Shown here piece by piece: positions 23,956 through 34,902 of a stretch of DNA of 64,000 bases. Numbering within the stretch: position 1 is the first letter of the stretch; every line of letters starts with the position of its first letter. This DNA comes from Furcasterigmium furcatum (Eukaryota; Ascomycota; Sordariomycetes; Glomerellales; Plectosphaerellaceae). Both the position numbers and the translations under genes were made by a program. The notes under the pieces were generated by a model, which had not been told where the DNA came from, ran no database searches, and was given only the letters and a program-made list of their open reading frames with translations. The DNA lies in assembly GCA_001599815.1 (NCBI GenBank), contig BCIA01000003.1, positions 5,371,598 through 5,435,597 of the forward strand. Direction: 5' to 3'.

Positions 23956-24465
23956 TTAGTTGTTGTCGCTGGAGCCCCAGATAGGAGCGTTCAGCGTCTT
24001 GCTGATGCCGAAGCCGACGCCGAGACCGATTCCGACGATGAGCAGGATGATCAGCACCTTTGCGATGATGCGATTCCTCTTGCTGAGGCCGGCCATGCAG
24101 TTGCAGGAGTGGCGTGTCTTCTTGGCGGTCTTCGCCTTCTGCTTCCAGTGCTGCATGCTCGGCCAGACGGTGGGGCAGTCCTTCTTGTCGATGGGCATGG
24201 AGGATTTCCTAAGGCCCAGGGCCTCACCAGAGGTCGTCGTGGTGATCATGGCCTCGATGTCGGTGTCGAAGGGGTTGTCGTTGTTGCGGGAGTGCGGCGT
24301 CGAGGGGACGCTGTCACGGCGCAGCTCGATGACCTTCTCGGCTGGTGTGGCCACTGCCGAGGTGGACGGGGTGTCGAAGGGGGTGAGGGCCTTCGGGGGG
24401 GTGGTCATGTCGACGGTCTCGAGGTTCAGCTGCGCCGACTTCTCCCTGGTCGGTGTTGTCGCCAT
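23956..24465 (-). CDS. C-terminal single-span membrane protein, unknown
   Basis: A single-exon 169 aa protein. The first 100 residues are polar and rich in Thr, Pro and Asp, with several S/T-P pairs that could be phosphorylated. Then comes a basic, Cys-containing stretch (WKQKAKTAKKTRHSCNCM), and one hydrophobic span near the C-terminus (RIIAKVLIILLIVGIGLGVGFGI split around residues 130-155). About 15 residues follow, ending in APIWGSSDNN. This is a tail-anchor-like or type II arrangement. It seems conserved in character with fungal orphan proteins but I do not recognise a named family. Upstream lies a 6.5 kb gap with a CT-rich sense-strand tract. Confidence 0.72.
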   Translation of the reverse strand: MATTPTREKSAQLNLETVDMTTPPKALTPFDTPSTSAVATPAEKVIELRRDSVPSTPHSRNNDNPFDTDIEAMITTTTSGEALGLRKSSMPIDKKDCPTVWPSMQHWKQKAKTAKKTRHSCNCMAGLSKRNRIIAKVLIILLIVGIGLGVGFGISKTLNAPIWGSSDNN

Positions 24466-27400
24466 TGTGGGAGAGGGAGGTGGGTTGATCGGTCGGGTCG
24501 GGGCGGCGGAGGGGGGGGAGCTCGTCGAGATAAGAATGCGACGGTGTCGGCCTGCTTGTTGTATTTGCGGCGGTTGTCGGGGTCCGCGAGATGGGGAGGG
24601 GCGGAGTTGGTCGGGTGAGGGATGTGGAATGCTTGTGACGGCGTGGGAGCTGGAAGAGGGTTCGTCTCCCGTTTTCGAACTCAGGCGGCTGCTGCTACCC
24701 GCAAAGAGCTGAGACCAAGGGCCGCAAACTGTAAACTTGAGGCCGGGAGGTCAGCTCGGTGTCTCAGAAGGAACCAAGTGCGAAGCGCCACCCTCAGATG
24801 GAGCCGCCTCGGGTGATTGAGAGAAAGCACGAGGGCGGTGTTGATTGAGGTGGCGGTGGCCGGAAACGGGGGTGAAAAGGGGAAGGGAAGGGGAAGGGGA
24901 AGTGAGGCAGGAGTAGGAGGATTAGGATGGTTGATATTGGGATCCTCTGCCGCCCCAGAAGAAGCACAAGCCCCCTTCCACCACGAGTCACGCCACAGCG
25001 AGACAGCTCGCGACCTATTGTGCGAGTGCGGCCAACAATTGAGGAGGGATTGGGTTGTGAATGGGCAGACGGGAGCGCATTGTGGCCTGCGTACCTTTCT
25101 CTTGGTGGTGGACGACGATGCTTTCCGCCTTTACACGAATAGCACACACGCCTGCTGCTGGTGGAACCCGCTGCTGCTGCTGCTATCTGTCGGAGGCAGC
25201 CGTCTGTCTTGTCTCGTACTCGGAAACTCTTTTCAAGTAGTCGTCGCCGTCGTGGTATGTAACCAAGGATCGGAGGAGAAGTGGTTGATAGATAGATAGA
25301 GGGAGTGGCGGGAAAGGCGTCAGAACATAACATGCAAAAGCAAACCACAAGTCACCCGAGATGATGCGAGGTCAAGACGAGCAAGACGAGCACGACGAGC
25401 ACGAGCGAGAGGGACGGGGGGGACAGTGCAGGCGGTGTCATTATGGTTTTATTGAGGGATCGGGGGGGCTTCACCAGGTAGCGTGCACCCACTCAGAAGA
25501 AGGGGGAGGAGATTGGCACCAATGCATGGGCCTGGCGCTGGTCCTGGGCTGGCCCCAGGGCCGCCTGGTCCTGCCCCGAGAGTGCTCGCGAGAGTGCGCC
25601 AGCAAAAGCGACCAGGAGCGAGCGAGCAGGAAAGCGACCACCAACCCCAAGCCCTGCCCTGAATGGCCCCCCCTTACCCCCCCCGGGCACTGCAGTCTAA
25701 AAAGTGGCCGGGTGCTAGAGAAAGCAAGATACAGCCAAGCTGCCCAGATTTCTTAGCTTCGACCCCCCTTGCAATGTCACCGCCCCGCCGCCGTTCGCGG
25801 ACACAGGTACTTCTGTTGAGAGCTAGCGCCGCACCACCGGGGCGGCTGCGCTAACCTTGGCTAGCCCGATTCGGGACAAGACCGAGGGACCGCCGGGTGC
25901 TTCCCTCCAATCATGACAAGGCCCAAGCCTGACCCCCTGTGCTGCGTTGACCCTTCCCCGGCCGCAGATTTAGGCCCCTCGCTGCCCTGGCGCGGATTCC
26001 GTTCAACCAGCTTGGTGCAGTGCGCTCGCTGCTGAGCTGGGCTGGTCTGCGGTCTTTTGGCACCGGCCTCACCGTCCAGGTCCAAGCCTTCCAAGCACAG
26101 GCTCGTCGCGCTCTGTGGCTGTCCCTTTCTCGTGGCAGCTCCCTCGCCACGGCTGCTGCCCAGATAGTCTCCGAACCAGTCCTGCGCAGCACGTTTTCAG
26201 AGTTTTTCACCGAGAGAGATGCTACGCTCGGGAAACGTCCGACTCGCGGTGCTGGTTGATCGACAGACGCGGGAACTGCCCGCTTGAACACAATGATGGA
26301 AGGACACGCACTACGACGTCGAACTAGTACAGAAACACGGGCACCCTTGTGCCAACGCTACGCACGAGTAAGTCAAGTCAGTCGACGACAAACTGGAGCG
26401 AGAGGGGCGGCGCGGGCGTATTCAGCCTCAGGGCACAAACCCAAACTTGGCACGAGCACACGTACGTACCCCTCTGGCTGGCGACGTCGTCGTCGTCGTG
26501 TCCTGGTCCACCGGCTCAGCTTCTCTTTTCGACCCAAATGCGTCCGGCGATGTATCGTCGCGCGGCTGCTCGGCACATGGACGCACTATGGGCGTCGTTC
26601 ATCCGCGCTCGCCAAGAATCAATCGAGCGTCAATGATGGATGGTGCCCTCTGTGCCCCTGCGGATATTGAAGACCCCCCCTGGCCTGACCTGGCCACCTC
26701 AGCGATTCGAGAACGGATGGCGGGCGGTGGCGTGGCGCGAACAGGGACCCTTTTCGTCGCTGTGCTTCTTCTTCAACAAGCGGCACATTCTGCGCTCATT
26801 AAAAAATCCCCGGACGATATTGCGACACGACACGCGCTATGACGGACGGGAGCCCTGTCCTCCTGTCAATCTCGTCTGGGATCGATGCCAATCAAGGCGC
26901 GACACGGCCAGCGGGAATTGTCGCGCGTTTTCGACATCCAGGTCCAAGTCCAAGTATGTTAAAACTGGAGGTTAATTATATCGCGCCCCCGATGGAAAGT
27001 TGAGACGAAAACGCGCACGTCCTTCTGGCATCGCGGCTCGCAAGCTCGCTCGACGGATGGCGTCAGGCGCTCAGACAGCACGACTTTTGACGACGGCGCA
27101 TGTACTCGAAGCTGAACATACATACTTACATTGTGAGCGGTCACATCGTGAGGAGAGGCAGGGCTTCTCGAACGAACCCCTTTTGCGCATCTCTCATAGG
27201 CCCGCGGCCGCGCCACAAGGATCGTCGAGTGGACGGAAGATTGCAGCAGCTGGCTGGCACAGGCTACATCCGCTGTACACTGCAGAAAACCAATCTCGAA
27301 CACCATCCAAAAGGGCTCTGAGCTAATGCAAGGGCATCGCCCAAAGGGAACCAACACGTTGGTCGTCCAAGATGTCCCTCATGTCTCCTGCCCTCCTGGG

Positions 27401-30400
27401 CTGATGCGCCTCCCGTCGATTGGGATCCCGTTATCAGGCGCCGCACTCGCTCGCCCGCAGACAGATCACATTCAGCCCATGCTTGCAAGAAATACCAAGG
27501 GACCGCGAGGAACACCTCGACAGACGCCTCTCGTGTCGCATCGTCGCGAGCACATCTCAGGCCGCCGCCATTGGGCGAGCCGATATGCCTGCATGCCATG
27601 CCCATCCCATGGGACTTTCGGGATCTCTGCCCGCAGACTGCCACACCAGTGACACCACACCACGCCGCTCGCGCGCTCCCAGCCATTCGACGCGGCCTGT
27701 TATCGCCACTGGGCACCTTGGCCGGTGCTGCAGGTCGGTCGTCCACGTTGGCCTGGCCTGCTGCTGCTGTGTGTGCCTATCGTCTTGTCTCGCCCAGGCC
27801 CGACCCGGCCCCCATCCATTCCCATTCCCCCATTTCCAGAACCACAATCGACTTTCTGCTCCAGGCCACACAAAGATTCACATGCAACTGCCTGCCCCGC
27901 CAAGCGCAGCGAGCGACGGGGGGCTGGGCTGGGCTGGTGGTGTTCATGTCTTGCCCGTCTGTCAGGCGAGGGCACCTGTTTCAAAAACATCAGATGGCCC
28001 ATCGCCACTCCCAGCCCTGGCTGGCATCACGCGGTCGTCGTCGCAAGACCGGCGGGTGTCTGGCGACTCGGTTCTCGAACAGGACCTCCCCCGCTTGGTG
28101 TTTCGTGCCGGTCGCCGTTGCCGTTGAGGGGTTTTCCATCGACAGACCGCGGGGGCTGAACGGCGCGGGCGAACTCTCGGCCGGGTTGGAGTTGCTCTTG
28201 TGCCGCCTTGTACCTGTGGACAGGCTCCTTGTGAGCGTGAATGTGCTGACTTGTAAGTGTTCGCATCGGCGGTGGCCACGTGCCCAGGGCCGGGAGGAGG
28301 GTGGCAACTGGCAACTGGCTTCTCCGCGCCGGCGGCTTGAGTCTATCCGCGGCAGGCTTTCTGCGCGGAGAAATGGAACGAGATCCAGATTCGCGCCCAC
28401 AGAGGACGGTGCGCTAGTCCCGACTCAGGTCGCTTCAGGGAGCGGTCACGAGAGCGAGCGACCCTCTTCGAGAGGCGATCCAGGTTCGTTGAGCGAGCAG
28501 GGTCTTTGCCTGAGGGGAGTGATGCAATGCCTGCCGGGGTTCGCTGGCCGGGGCACAAGCCTGCTGTGATGCTGTTGTGCTGGTATCGCGAGGGGCATAT
28601 GTAACGTCGTCCGACTTCTGGCCGTGACGCATGTCGCATCGCCGGACGACGATGATCGGGGCCTGCCTTGGTTTTTCGCTCTCGCTCGCTTCCGCAGTTG
28701 CGATTCCCGAGCAGCATGAGAGATCATGGTTCCCGTCGGGTCAGAATCCCATCTGCAACAGCAGGGCCAGGGTGATACGAGGGCTTGGCTTGGCCACTGC
28801 CCTGTCTGTCGTGTCAGCATCCATGGATCCATATGTTGTGCGCACTGCTGCTGCGCAGTGAATCTCTCTTCCTGCGATTCAGCCCTCGCGCTGCCCCCCA
28901 ACATTGGCCAAAGAGGCATAGTCCCTGAGGCTCTGGCGGGGTAGTGGACAACCTGTAAGTCGTTGTAAGACTGGTAATTAGTGGGCTCTTCGGGCGGGAG
29001 ACTGGAATGGGACAGTGGATGCACCGACTGATGGGAACTTTTGACCCCCTCGCGCCCCGTTTCCCCGGGTTACAGATATTGTCTCCATCCACTCACGAGG
29101 CCTCTCGCCGGTACATTCGTCGGGCATCACGATGAGGGGTCCTCTGGTAGCCTCAACCAAGAGCTTGGCCGGATCGATCTATGATTTCCCAAGCTTGCGA
29201 GGTCAGTCAGAACTCTGATCACGCGAGGCGGTCTGTCTGGCGAAGCTTGTCGTGCCGGCTGCGGGAGTGCGAGTCAGATATCCGCGCCATCGTGATCCAG
29301 ACCCCCGTTGGAGGCGGTCGTTGAAAATGCCGCGCAACGCTCTGGCGGTGCAGGCCAGCCAGGGTGACGCCCGCGCCGCTGGCTAGTAGCCGGAGCTCAT
29401 CAACTCGACTCTGCAGGGCCTGGTGTCGTCACCAGGTTGGGGCAGCACGTTCTCTCCGGCTGGCGGGCATGGCTTGACTCGTCTGAGATGAGGCCTGAAG
29501 GTACGCTCCGGTTTATGACGCATGAGCCGGGTCGAGTCGGGTTGTTTCACCGCTTTGCGGCAACGGCGACTGACTGCGGTGCAAATGTTGAGCGCATAGG
29601 GCTCCTTGTCTTGCGCCGTGGGTGTTGATTTCATGCTTGCTGTCCAAGTAACTCGTTCGCTGCTCCTGGACGGACAGGTTGGGCAGCAGGCTTTACCAGC
29701 CGAAGGATCTCCAATGCAGTTCCAAACTCAAGTGGGCAACAGCCAGAACCTTGATTCTAAAGCCTGAGGTCCGATGGCCAGTCAGTTCTCAACATCCACT
29801 GGATCTCCGTCCCAACCACATCGAAGCTGGATACCCTTCCCTCTGGCAAGGGCCCATCAAAGACTGCAACGGCAAATATTGACAGCTGTAGATAGCTCTG
29901 GCCATAATTCCCGTCAAGGGCGCATTTGCGGCATATACCTCCCTGTCTGGAAGTGCTCGTCACAGCCAGCTGCACCTGTTCCGTGGGTATGCCAACTAAT
30001 GCAGACTCCTCGCTGGTCTTCTGAAGACACTCAGAATTATGATTACCCATAGCGTACTAGGTTACTGAAATGCTCAATTCTTCAATTTATTTTGTCATCT
30101 TTCAATACCATATTTCTTGTGGAAGTGGAGGTAAGGATAGTTGCCTTGGGTAAAGGTTTGAAGCCCTCTGGGCTTGTCTGAAAGGTGTAGATATCACACA
30201 GGCTAATCATAGGGAGACAGGTTTTCGAAATAGAGACAGTGCGATCTGTAAATGACTGTCCGAGGAGGATTCATCTCGATCAGAGTTCTGATCCAGTCTT
30301 TCCTGTACAGTTGAGCCGCGAGCTGATCTCGTTCTCTTCAGTGAATCGAGCCGAGTGCTTGCTGAAGTTGGGACAATTCGAGGGATTTTAGTGAAGAAGC

Positions 30401-30983
30401 AACCATCCAGACGTCCAATTAGTTACATTGGCTACTTATTCATCGACGCCTGTTACTTGAAAGACGATGGATATTCGTGAGGGTGAGAGAAGAGGCGGCC
30501 CTCCTTGAAGTAGCCACGTCGACCTGACTGCATACCAACCATCCCAGGCCACGGACAACAAAGATCACGCCTCACTTCGCTCCAGAACATCGGGACAAGT
30601 GTTTTCTGAACTGGCTTTCTGTGTATTGGAATACCTCCTAAATGCTACGTCCATGACCAGTATTTAAAGTAGGCAGGAGGGCAGTGTGTACCTCGTTGTG
30701 CTCGTCAGAGCAGCCTCTCGCCCACCCTGGTACTCCAAGTTCTGGACTTCTATCTATTAATCTGGATATGGTTGTTCCATTCCAAGAACATGTTCCAAAA
30801 GCAAAGGATCATGGGTGTCGGTCTTGTAAGCCGTGCAATCAGAACGGCCGCCTCCGGGCTCGGCTCCGGCGGTACCTCGAAAGCCCCACCACCGTGACCT
30901 CCGGATCTGGAGCTTCCCTCCCGGTCCCCAAAGCTGCCCCAGCACAACACCAATCCTCACGAGCACCCATCCAAGCAGCAACC
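24466..30983. other. Gene-poor stretch, 6.5 kb
   Basis: The largest gap in the window. Its left 4.5 kb is GC-rich and full of overlapping open frames on both strands, none with convincing composition or domains. The right part (about 30050-30680) is AT-richer. It contains short simple repeats: G-rich GGGGAA repeats at 24879-24899, GATA repeats near 25290, GACGAGCA-like repeats near 25375-25405, and GTC repeats near 26487. No transposase, reverse transcriptase or terminal repeat is visible. A regulatory region, long untranslated RNA or decayed element are all possible. Confidence 0.45.
24879..24899 (+). repeat. G-run repeat, potential G-quadruplex
   Basis: Four runs of three or four G are separated by AA only, which meets the usual G-quadruplex pattern. 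On the sense strand of the membrane protein gene that starts at 24465, this is a CT-rich tract about 415 bp upstream, so a promoter pyrimidine box is the simpler reading. Confidence 0.45.
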
Positions 30984-31342
30984 ATGGTGCGTCCCCTAAA
31001 TGCAACCCCCCTCTCCGTCGTATCGAGCTGACCGCCTGCCCTCCGCAGAACAAGGACGCCTCGCACACGCACGTCCACCTGCACCGCGCGCGCGACGCGG
31101 ACCTCTTCGAGGACTTCTGCAAGGACCGCCTGCCCGACGACGAGGTCTACGTCCCCCCGCAGCACCAGCCGATCAACCCCGAGGACGAGGACGACGTGGT
31201 GCCCGACCAGCACGCGGCTTTTGGTATCACCAAGGCGACGCAGGCGAAGAAGGAGGCTGCGTGGAAGGACCTGGGGCTCGACAGGCTGATGACGCAGGGC
31301 CCGAAGGGAGGCCAGGGGAAGAAGGGGGCTCTGCCGAGGTAG
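30984..31342 (+). CDS. APC13: Anaphase-promoting complex subunit Apc13-like
   Basis: A small subunit of the APC/C ubiquitin ligase that stabilises the TPR lobe; nuclear. The model has exon 30984-30986 (the start codon alone) and exon 31049-31342, 98 aa, giving MNKDASHTHVHLHRARDADL. Support for Apc13: DxxxKDRLPDDEVYVP matches the DD-x-KLPYEDVxIP core of animal Apc13; an acidic linker (NPEDEDDVVPDQ) follows; and the end has WKDLGLDRLM, equivalent to the WTDLxLxxL element. The single-codon first exon is inferred because translation of the unspliced frame adds an unrelated Pro-rich leader. The intron has a GTGCGT donor, a CTGAC branch-like site and a CAG acceptor. Homology is by motif only, so the assignment is probable rather than certain. 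Confidence 0.72.
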
Positions 31343-31650
31343 GCTGTTTGTGTCTGGTCTACGAGGGAACGGCGCCATGGCGTTTGGGAATGCGAGGATA
31401 CCCTTCTGAGGTTTACGGGATTGCGAGATGATGCTGGGGGATGCACGCGCGAGGGACGATCAATACGGACCCGCGAATCATGCGAATAGCCTGTCTTTTT
31501 TCTTCCAGCGGAAAGCACAAATTCAACTGCTGCAATTCCACGTCTAATGCCTGCTCCAAAACGCCGCCCCATGTTCCCAAGAAACCGCAACGCCAAACGA
31601 GCCACGTCGGTCGCAGATGCTCGTCATGTGATAGATGTTTCCCCCCACCC
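31343..31650. other. Intergenic, converging 3' ends
   Basis: Spacer of 308 bp between the Apc13-like and TRAPP subunit stops. Nothing is recognised in it. Confidence 0.6.
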
Positions 31651-32399
31651 TCACGCCTTCAGGTACTGCTCCCGCTCGAGCACCTCCTCGCGGAACTTGA
31701 CGAGGAACACGGTCCGGCCGGGCCAGAGCTCGGCCTCCTCCTTGCCGGGGGCCTTGAGGCTGTGGGCGCTCACGCGGGCGGGGAACCCGGCGCCGTCGCA
31801 GGCGCCCTCGACGATGCCGGCGACGAAGGCGGCGCAGTTGAGCTGGCTGAGCTCGCGGGGGATGCTGACGAACTGGTTGACGAGGGGCTCGTTATCGACG
31901 ATCATGTACTCGTCCGGGGTGTCGGGGTTGGCGGACTTCTCGAGGCGGTCGGCCTGGCGCCCGAAGAGGTGCTGCCAGAGGTTCTGCTTGATGAAGTGCA
32001 GGAGGGTGATGATGGTGAGGGGGCGGAGCTGGGTGCGCGGGGCCTCGCGGTGGAGGAGGAGGTCGAGGAGCTTGACGCCGACGCCGTGGCCTTGGGTGTT
32101 GAGGCTGGCGGGGGGGTATGTTAGCATGGAGGGAGGTTGAAGAGCGGCGGGAGATGATGCGAAGGAGAGGGACGGAGGGACGGGCGCACGCACCGCTGCT
32201 CGAGCTCACCGACGCCCTTGACGCGGTGCTGGGCGTAGTTGACCATCTCGGAGAAGAGGAACGCGAAGCTCGCCTGGCTCAGCTCGGCCGTCTTCGTGCG
32301 GTTCAGCGGTCGGTGGTAGATGGTCTTGCCGTTGGACGGGAGGCGGAGGCCAGACTGGTCCTTGCCAGCGGCCGTTTTGCTCGGTTGTAGGTTCGACAT
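31651..32399 (-). CDS. TRS31: TRAPP complex subunit Trs31/TRAPPC5
   Basis: A Bet3-family subunit of the TRAPP tethering complexes, which act as exchange factors for Rab1/Ypt1 in ER-Golgi and autophagy traffic. The model is 219 aa from exons 32399-32194 and 32104-31651. A Pro/Lys-rich N-terminus precedes IYHRPLNRTKTAELSQASFA, the helix FLFSEMVNYAQ, GVGVKLLDLLLHREAP, and a C-terminal FVAGIVEGACDGAGFPARVSAH followed by TVFLVKFREEVLERE. These fit the TRAPPC5 pattern. The splice joins LEQR to LNTQGHG in frame. The start shown is the first ATG of the open frame. Confidence 0.93.
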
Positions 32400-32777
32400 G
32401 GCGCCGGTCAAATCATCTGGAGGTCGCGCGGGCGGGCGACAAGATGCAGCGGCGGTTGGGGTGTGTGGGTGGCGGGGAGCTGGGCGACTGTGCAGGGTCC
32501 AAATGTTTGATGTGGTGGACACTGGGGTCGGGGATGATGGCAGCTGTGAGCTCGCTACACCTTGACCTTCCCCGGTGGGGTTCGGTGTGCCTCGGTGTGA
32601 GGGCGACCAGCACAAGCACATGTGGACATCTTTCGGAGCATAATACCAAGCTGAATCCAGTAATTTGCCTTCAAGAACGGCTAATTCTAATTGTACATCT
32701 AATAGAAAGATTTAAAAAGCCTCTAAATGGTATGTTGTCAAGCACGCGCGCCCCTCAATCGCCGTTGATCCTCTCGC
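32400..32777. other. Intergenic between two minus-strand genes
   Basis: This 378 bp holds the TRS31 promoter and the 3' region of the Sec14-like gene. No element is recognised. Confidence 0.5.
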
Positions 32778-33863
32778 TCAGGCGCTCTCAGCGACCGCAA
32801 CCTTGGGCTCGGCCGCGGCACCGGTCTCCTTGCCGCCGGTCAGATAGTCCTCGTGCTCGCCGATGAGCTTGCCGCCGGCCTCCCACCGCTTCAGCTTCTC
32901 CGCGCGCCTCTCGTCGCACAGCTTCATCAGCGCCGGCCAGTAGACCGAGTGCTCGTACTCGAAGTCGAGCTCGCCGTTGCTGAACTCCGCGGCCAGCTGC
33001 TCCTTGGGGACGTACTGGCGCATGTCCTCGTTGAACTTGAGCTTCTCGCGCGTCAGGGGGTCAATGAACGGGGTGATGAGCTTGAAGAAGCCCCAGACAA
33101 CCCAGGGAACTACGCGCGGCTGTTAGTATCATTGCATGCTTCCGCTCAGGGGACGACTGGACGCACCGTTGATGATGAGGGCCTTGCCCAGGCGCTCGGG
33201 GTAGTGCGTCTGCAGGATGTTGAGGACCTCCCTGCCCTGGCCGATGCCCGGCGCCGTGTTCGACCGGCTCTTGCTCTGCTTGAAGTTAATGAGCAGGGCG
33301 AGAGTCTCCTGGCCGGATGGCATGAGCTCGAGCTCGCGCTCGATCATGAAGACAAGGTGCTGGACCTGGCGGGGCGAGGCCTCGGTGTTCTGGCGGCCGG
33401 GGTTGAGGTAGTGCAGGGGGCGGGCCTGCTTATCGAAGCCGAGAAGGACCTGCTTGCCGGTCTCCGCCTCGGGGGAGACGTGGTCGGGGGTGAGGTCCTC
33501 GTCAATGCCGACGCCGTAGTCGCGGCGCCAGCCAAGGGTGTCGAGGAGGCGCTTCTCGCTGTCGGCCTGGTTCCATTTCGTGGCGCGGAGGTAGCGGAGG
33601 AGGCACTCGCGGGTGAGCCAGATGCGGTCCGAGTCGCGGAGGGGGCCGGTCTTGCCCTCCTTCTCGGCCTTGATGTCGGTCCAGGACTGGGCCTGGCTGA
33701 GGAGCCAGTCATACTTGGTCTGCTGCTCCTCCGTGAGCGGCTCGCGGGGCACGGGCTTGCTCTCGGGGGTCGGGTGGAGGAGGGGCGTCTTGAGGGGGCC
33801 GGCGGCGGCCTTCTCCAGCACCGGAGCGGCCGGGTCAGCCTGCTGTGCCTCGGCGGTGGTCAT
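32778..33863 (-). CDS. Sec14/CRAL-TRIO lipid transfer protein, PDR16-like
   Basis: A phosphatidylinositol/sterol transfer protein, 342 aa from exons 33863-33167 and 33109-32778. Order of parts: a Pro-rich N-terminus; the CRAL-TRIO N helix region (RDSDRIWLTRECLLRYLRAT, WNQADSEKRLLDTLGWRR); then the lipid-binding lobe with GFDKQARPLHYLNPGRQNT, LINFKQSKSRSN, and the gate region ILQTHYPERLGKALIINVPW. WGFFKLITPFIDPLTREKL follows. This last segment and the overall length are closest to yeast Pdr16/Pdr17, which influence azole tolerance and phosphatidylserine decarboxylation at ER, lipid-droplet or endosome contacts. The splice site after IIN is confirmed by restoring NVPW. Confidence 0.92.
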
Positions 33864-34902
33864 CCTGCGGATTTTCCTGCCGGATTGGGATGTGGTGAAA
33901 GATTGGGACCGGACTCAGGGGCAACTGAAGTCTCGAGAGGTTGATTCGGAGCCGCGCAAGTTCGACGAGCCAGCAACACAAGCTCTGATGGAGGCTTTCA
34001 CTAGAGCCAGAGAACAGCAACTCGCCCTTGATGTTAACTCGACTGATGAATTGATGAAGAACCCCCTAAATCAGTGAGAAAAGCGGTGGAGGCTGGCCGT
34101 CTCATTTCGGGGTGAGATTCAATCTTGAAAGTTTAGGTAAGCAACGGCCCCGCCAACCATGCTTATCGCGATCCTTATCTCGCTCAGGTACAAATCAAAC
34201 TGTCACTCCTTCTCTCGTCCATGCTCCTCTTGATACCTCCTGGACAGCGTCATCTTCGCTGCAGCTTCTCGAAGCCCGTCCTCAGAACTGGCTCCGGCCC
34301 GCAGCACCGCACCGGCACGCGACAATACCACCAAGCCACGTGTGCACACCGCATCGAGCTCATCTCCCAGCCGTGCCAGACTTCAATGAACCTCGGACGA
34401 TTCCCCGCCCCTAGGCGCTCGGGTGCCCGGCCTTCCGTGATGTATTGCTGCCCACGCGTCCCGGAACCGCTGCCATCCGAAGCTATGGCTGCAGAGCAGG
34501 GCCCAATCCCCTTGCCGTAGCCAACGACAAACAGCGTTCCAGTCAGCATTTCAGTGTGAACTATCAAAAGCATGTGCGCAAACGCCTAGCCTCCGATTGA
34601 AACGACATGGCCTTGCCTGTCCTGTCCTGTCACCTGCAGCCTTCCCTGGGATGAATCTCGCCTATAACCCGGGCCGATCCTGCAGACCAGACGGAGAGAT
34701 CACACAGACCGCCGTGAGCGAGACATATGACGAGAGGATCAGCGTCGAGTGAGTCGAGGCTTCGTATTTCGGGGATGGTCCTCTGGTTCAAGCGGCATGT
34801 CTCAGTGAGACAACACTCATTTACTACCGGTTACCTGCAGAAGGCTGGAGATCACTTCGCCTCAGACAAGCAGTTTTAAAAGGAAAAATCCCTGCCAACA
34901 AG
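33864..34902. other. Intergenic 1 kb, divergent promoters
   Basis: Two promoters face outward here, for the Sec14-like gene and the type II membrane protein gene. The open frames seen are short and unsupported. No operator is recognised. Confidence 0.45.

Noticed and set aside
27571..28569. 332-codon plus-strand frame in the gene-poor stretch
   Set aside because: No ATG at its left end, mixed Arg/Ser/Pro/Cys composition, no domain, and equally long frames overlap on the other strand.
24800..30900. Transposon or RIP-degraded repeat as explanation of the gene-poor stretch
   Set aside because: Base composition is GC-rich rather than AT-rich as RIP would give, and no transposase, reverse transcriptase, terminal repeat or target duplication is visible.
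32853..33944. 363-codon plus-strand frame
   Set aside because: Antisense of the Sec14-like gene; Leu/Val/Glu/Gly-rich shadow composition.
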